Source of the DNA: DASYSA01 sp036003885
Lineage (GTDB): Bacteria > Acidobacteriota > Blastocatellia > UBA7656
Assembly (NCBI GenBank): GCA_036003885.1
Contig: DASYSA010000572.1
Location: 1-6,940 of the forward strand
Reading direction: 5' to 3'
DNA: 6,940 nucleotides
A program made the translations under genes and the position numbers. Below are positions 6,717-6,940 of the stretch, one piece after another; the stretch's first letter is position 1; every line of letters begins with the position of its first letter. The notes beneath the pieces were generated by a model, which had not been told where the DNA came from, did no database searches, and worked only from the letters and a program-made list of their open reading frames with translations.

Positions 6717-6940
6717 TCATCTCAGCTTCTGATTTTGTTCAAGTGACAAGTAGGCCCTCGAAATAAAATCTGATTTCGCTGCCCAGGAAGCATGACAGGA
6801 TTGACAGCTTTCGAGGTTTGCAGGTCTCTCAATCCTGGCCTTAGCGGAATCCATGATCAGATACTGCCAGTCCCCACCACGAGGGTCATACCCTACTTCT
6901 CGCTTTAGCATGATGGTATAGAATTCAGCAGTTTCGCTCT
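6717..6940 (-). CDS. Cytochrome P460-family protein, C-terminal part
   Basis: The frame is open from the right edge of the window, so the start and N-terminal part are missing. The visible tail contains MLKREVGYDPRGGDWQYLI, then an acidic/basic linker, then CQSCH (6806-6792) and a terminal segment SDFISRAYL. The order KRE-GY-P-GDW, CxxCH, SDF-R matches the C-terminus of cytochrome P460-family c-type haem proteins, which are usually exported to the periplasm. In nitrifiers cytochrome P460 oxidises hydroxylamine using a haem cross-linked to a lysine. That lysine would lie upstream of this window, so I cannot tell whether this copy has it. Many family members in heterotrophs have no proven role. 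A possible small ORF and the 126-residue gene follow on the same strand, suggesting a common transcript. Confidence 0.82.
   Translation of the reverse strand, partial: SETAEFYTIMLKREVGYDPRGGDWQYLIMDSAKARIERPANLESCQSCHASWAAKSDFISRAYLSLEQNQKLR

Overview
The window looks like chromosomal DNA of a GC-rich Gram-negative bacterium. The large TonB-dependent receptor carries an N-terminal carboxypeptidase-regulatory-like domain, an architecture common in Acidobacteriota and Bacteroidota. With the GC-rich codon use and short intergenic repeats, Acidobacteriota (perhaps Blastocatellia) is my best guess. This is inference; no rRNA or other marker gene is present.

Plus strand, 1-6062. The 5' edge holds a short, interrupted remnant resembling the N-terminus of LodA/GoxA-type quinoprotein amino-acid oxidases (1-92). 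It is followed by a stand-alone ferritin-like protein matching the C-terminal half of VioB/RebD, the iminophenylpyruvate dimer synthases (142-1419). After a gap with a heptamer tandem repeat comes a 293-residue soluble protein of no recognised family (1577-2458). A second gap, with a short repeat-like motif, leads to a 933-residue TonB-dependent outer-membrane receptor (2621-5422). A DedA/VTT-domain inner-membrane protein starts at a GTG four bases after the receptor stop (5427-6062).

Minus strand, 6940-6123, convergent with the above. The C-terminal end of a cytochrome P460-family protein with a CxxCH haem site enters from the right edge (6940-6717). It is followed by a possible 55-residue small ORF (6701-6534), then by a 126-residue conserved-hypothetical-type protein with a Cys/His cluster (6503-6123). 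All three may share one transcript.

The most interesting part is the left third. A LodA-like oxidase remnant, a VioB-type diiron-like domain and an unknown partner lie side by side. In violacein and rebeccamycin synthesis a flavin amino-acid oxidase (VioA/RebO) hands an imine to VioB/RebD. A quinoprotein oxidase next to a VioB-like domain could be an analogous oxidase/imine-processing pair, here with its oxidase broken or lost. The receptor and DedA protein look like a translationally coupled envelope pair, and nothing in the sequence ties them functionally to the left-hand genes. I found no tRNA, rRNA, CRISPR array, insertion sequence or convincing terminator.
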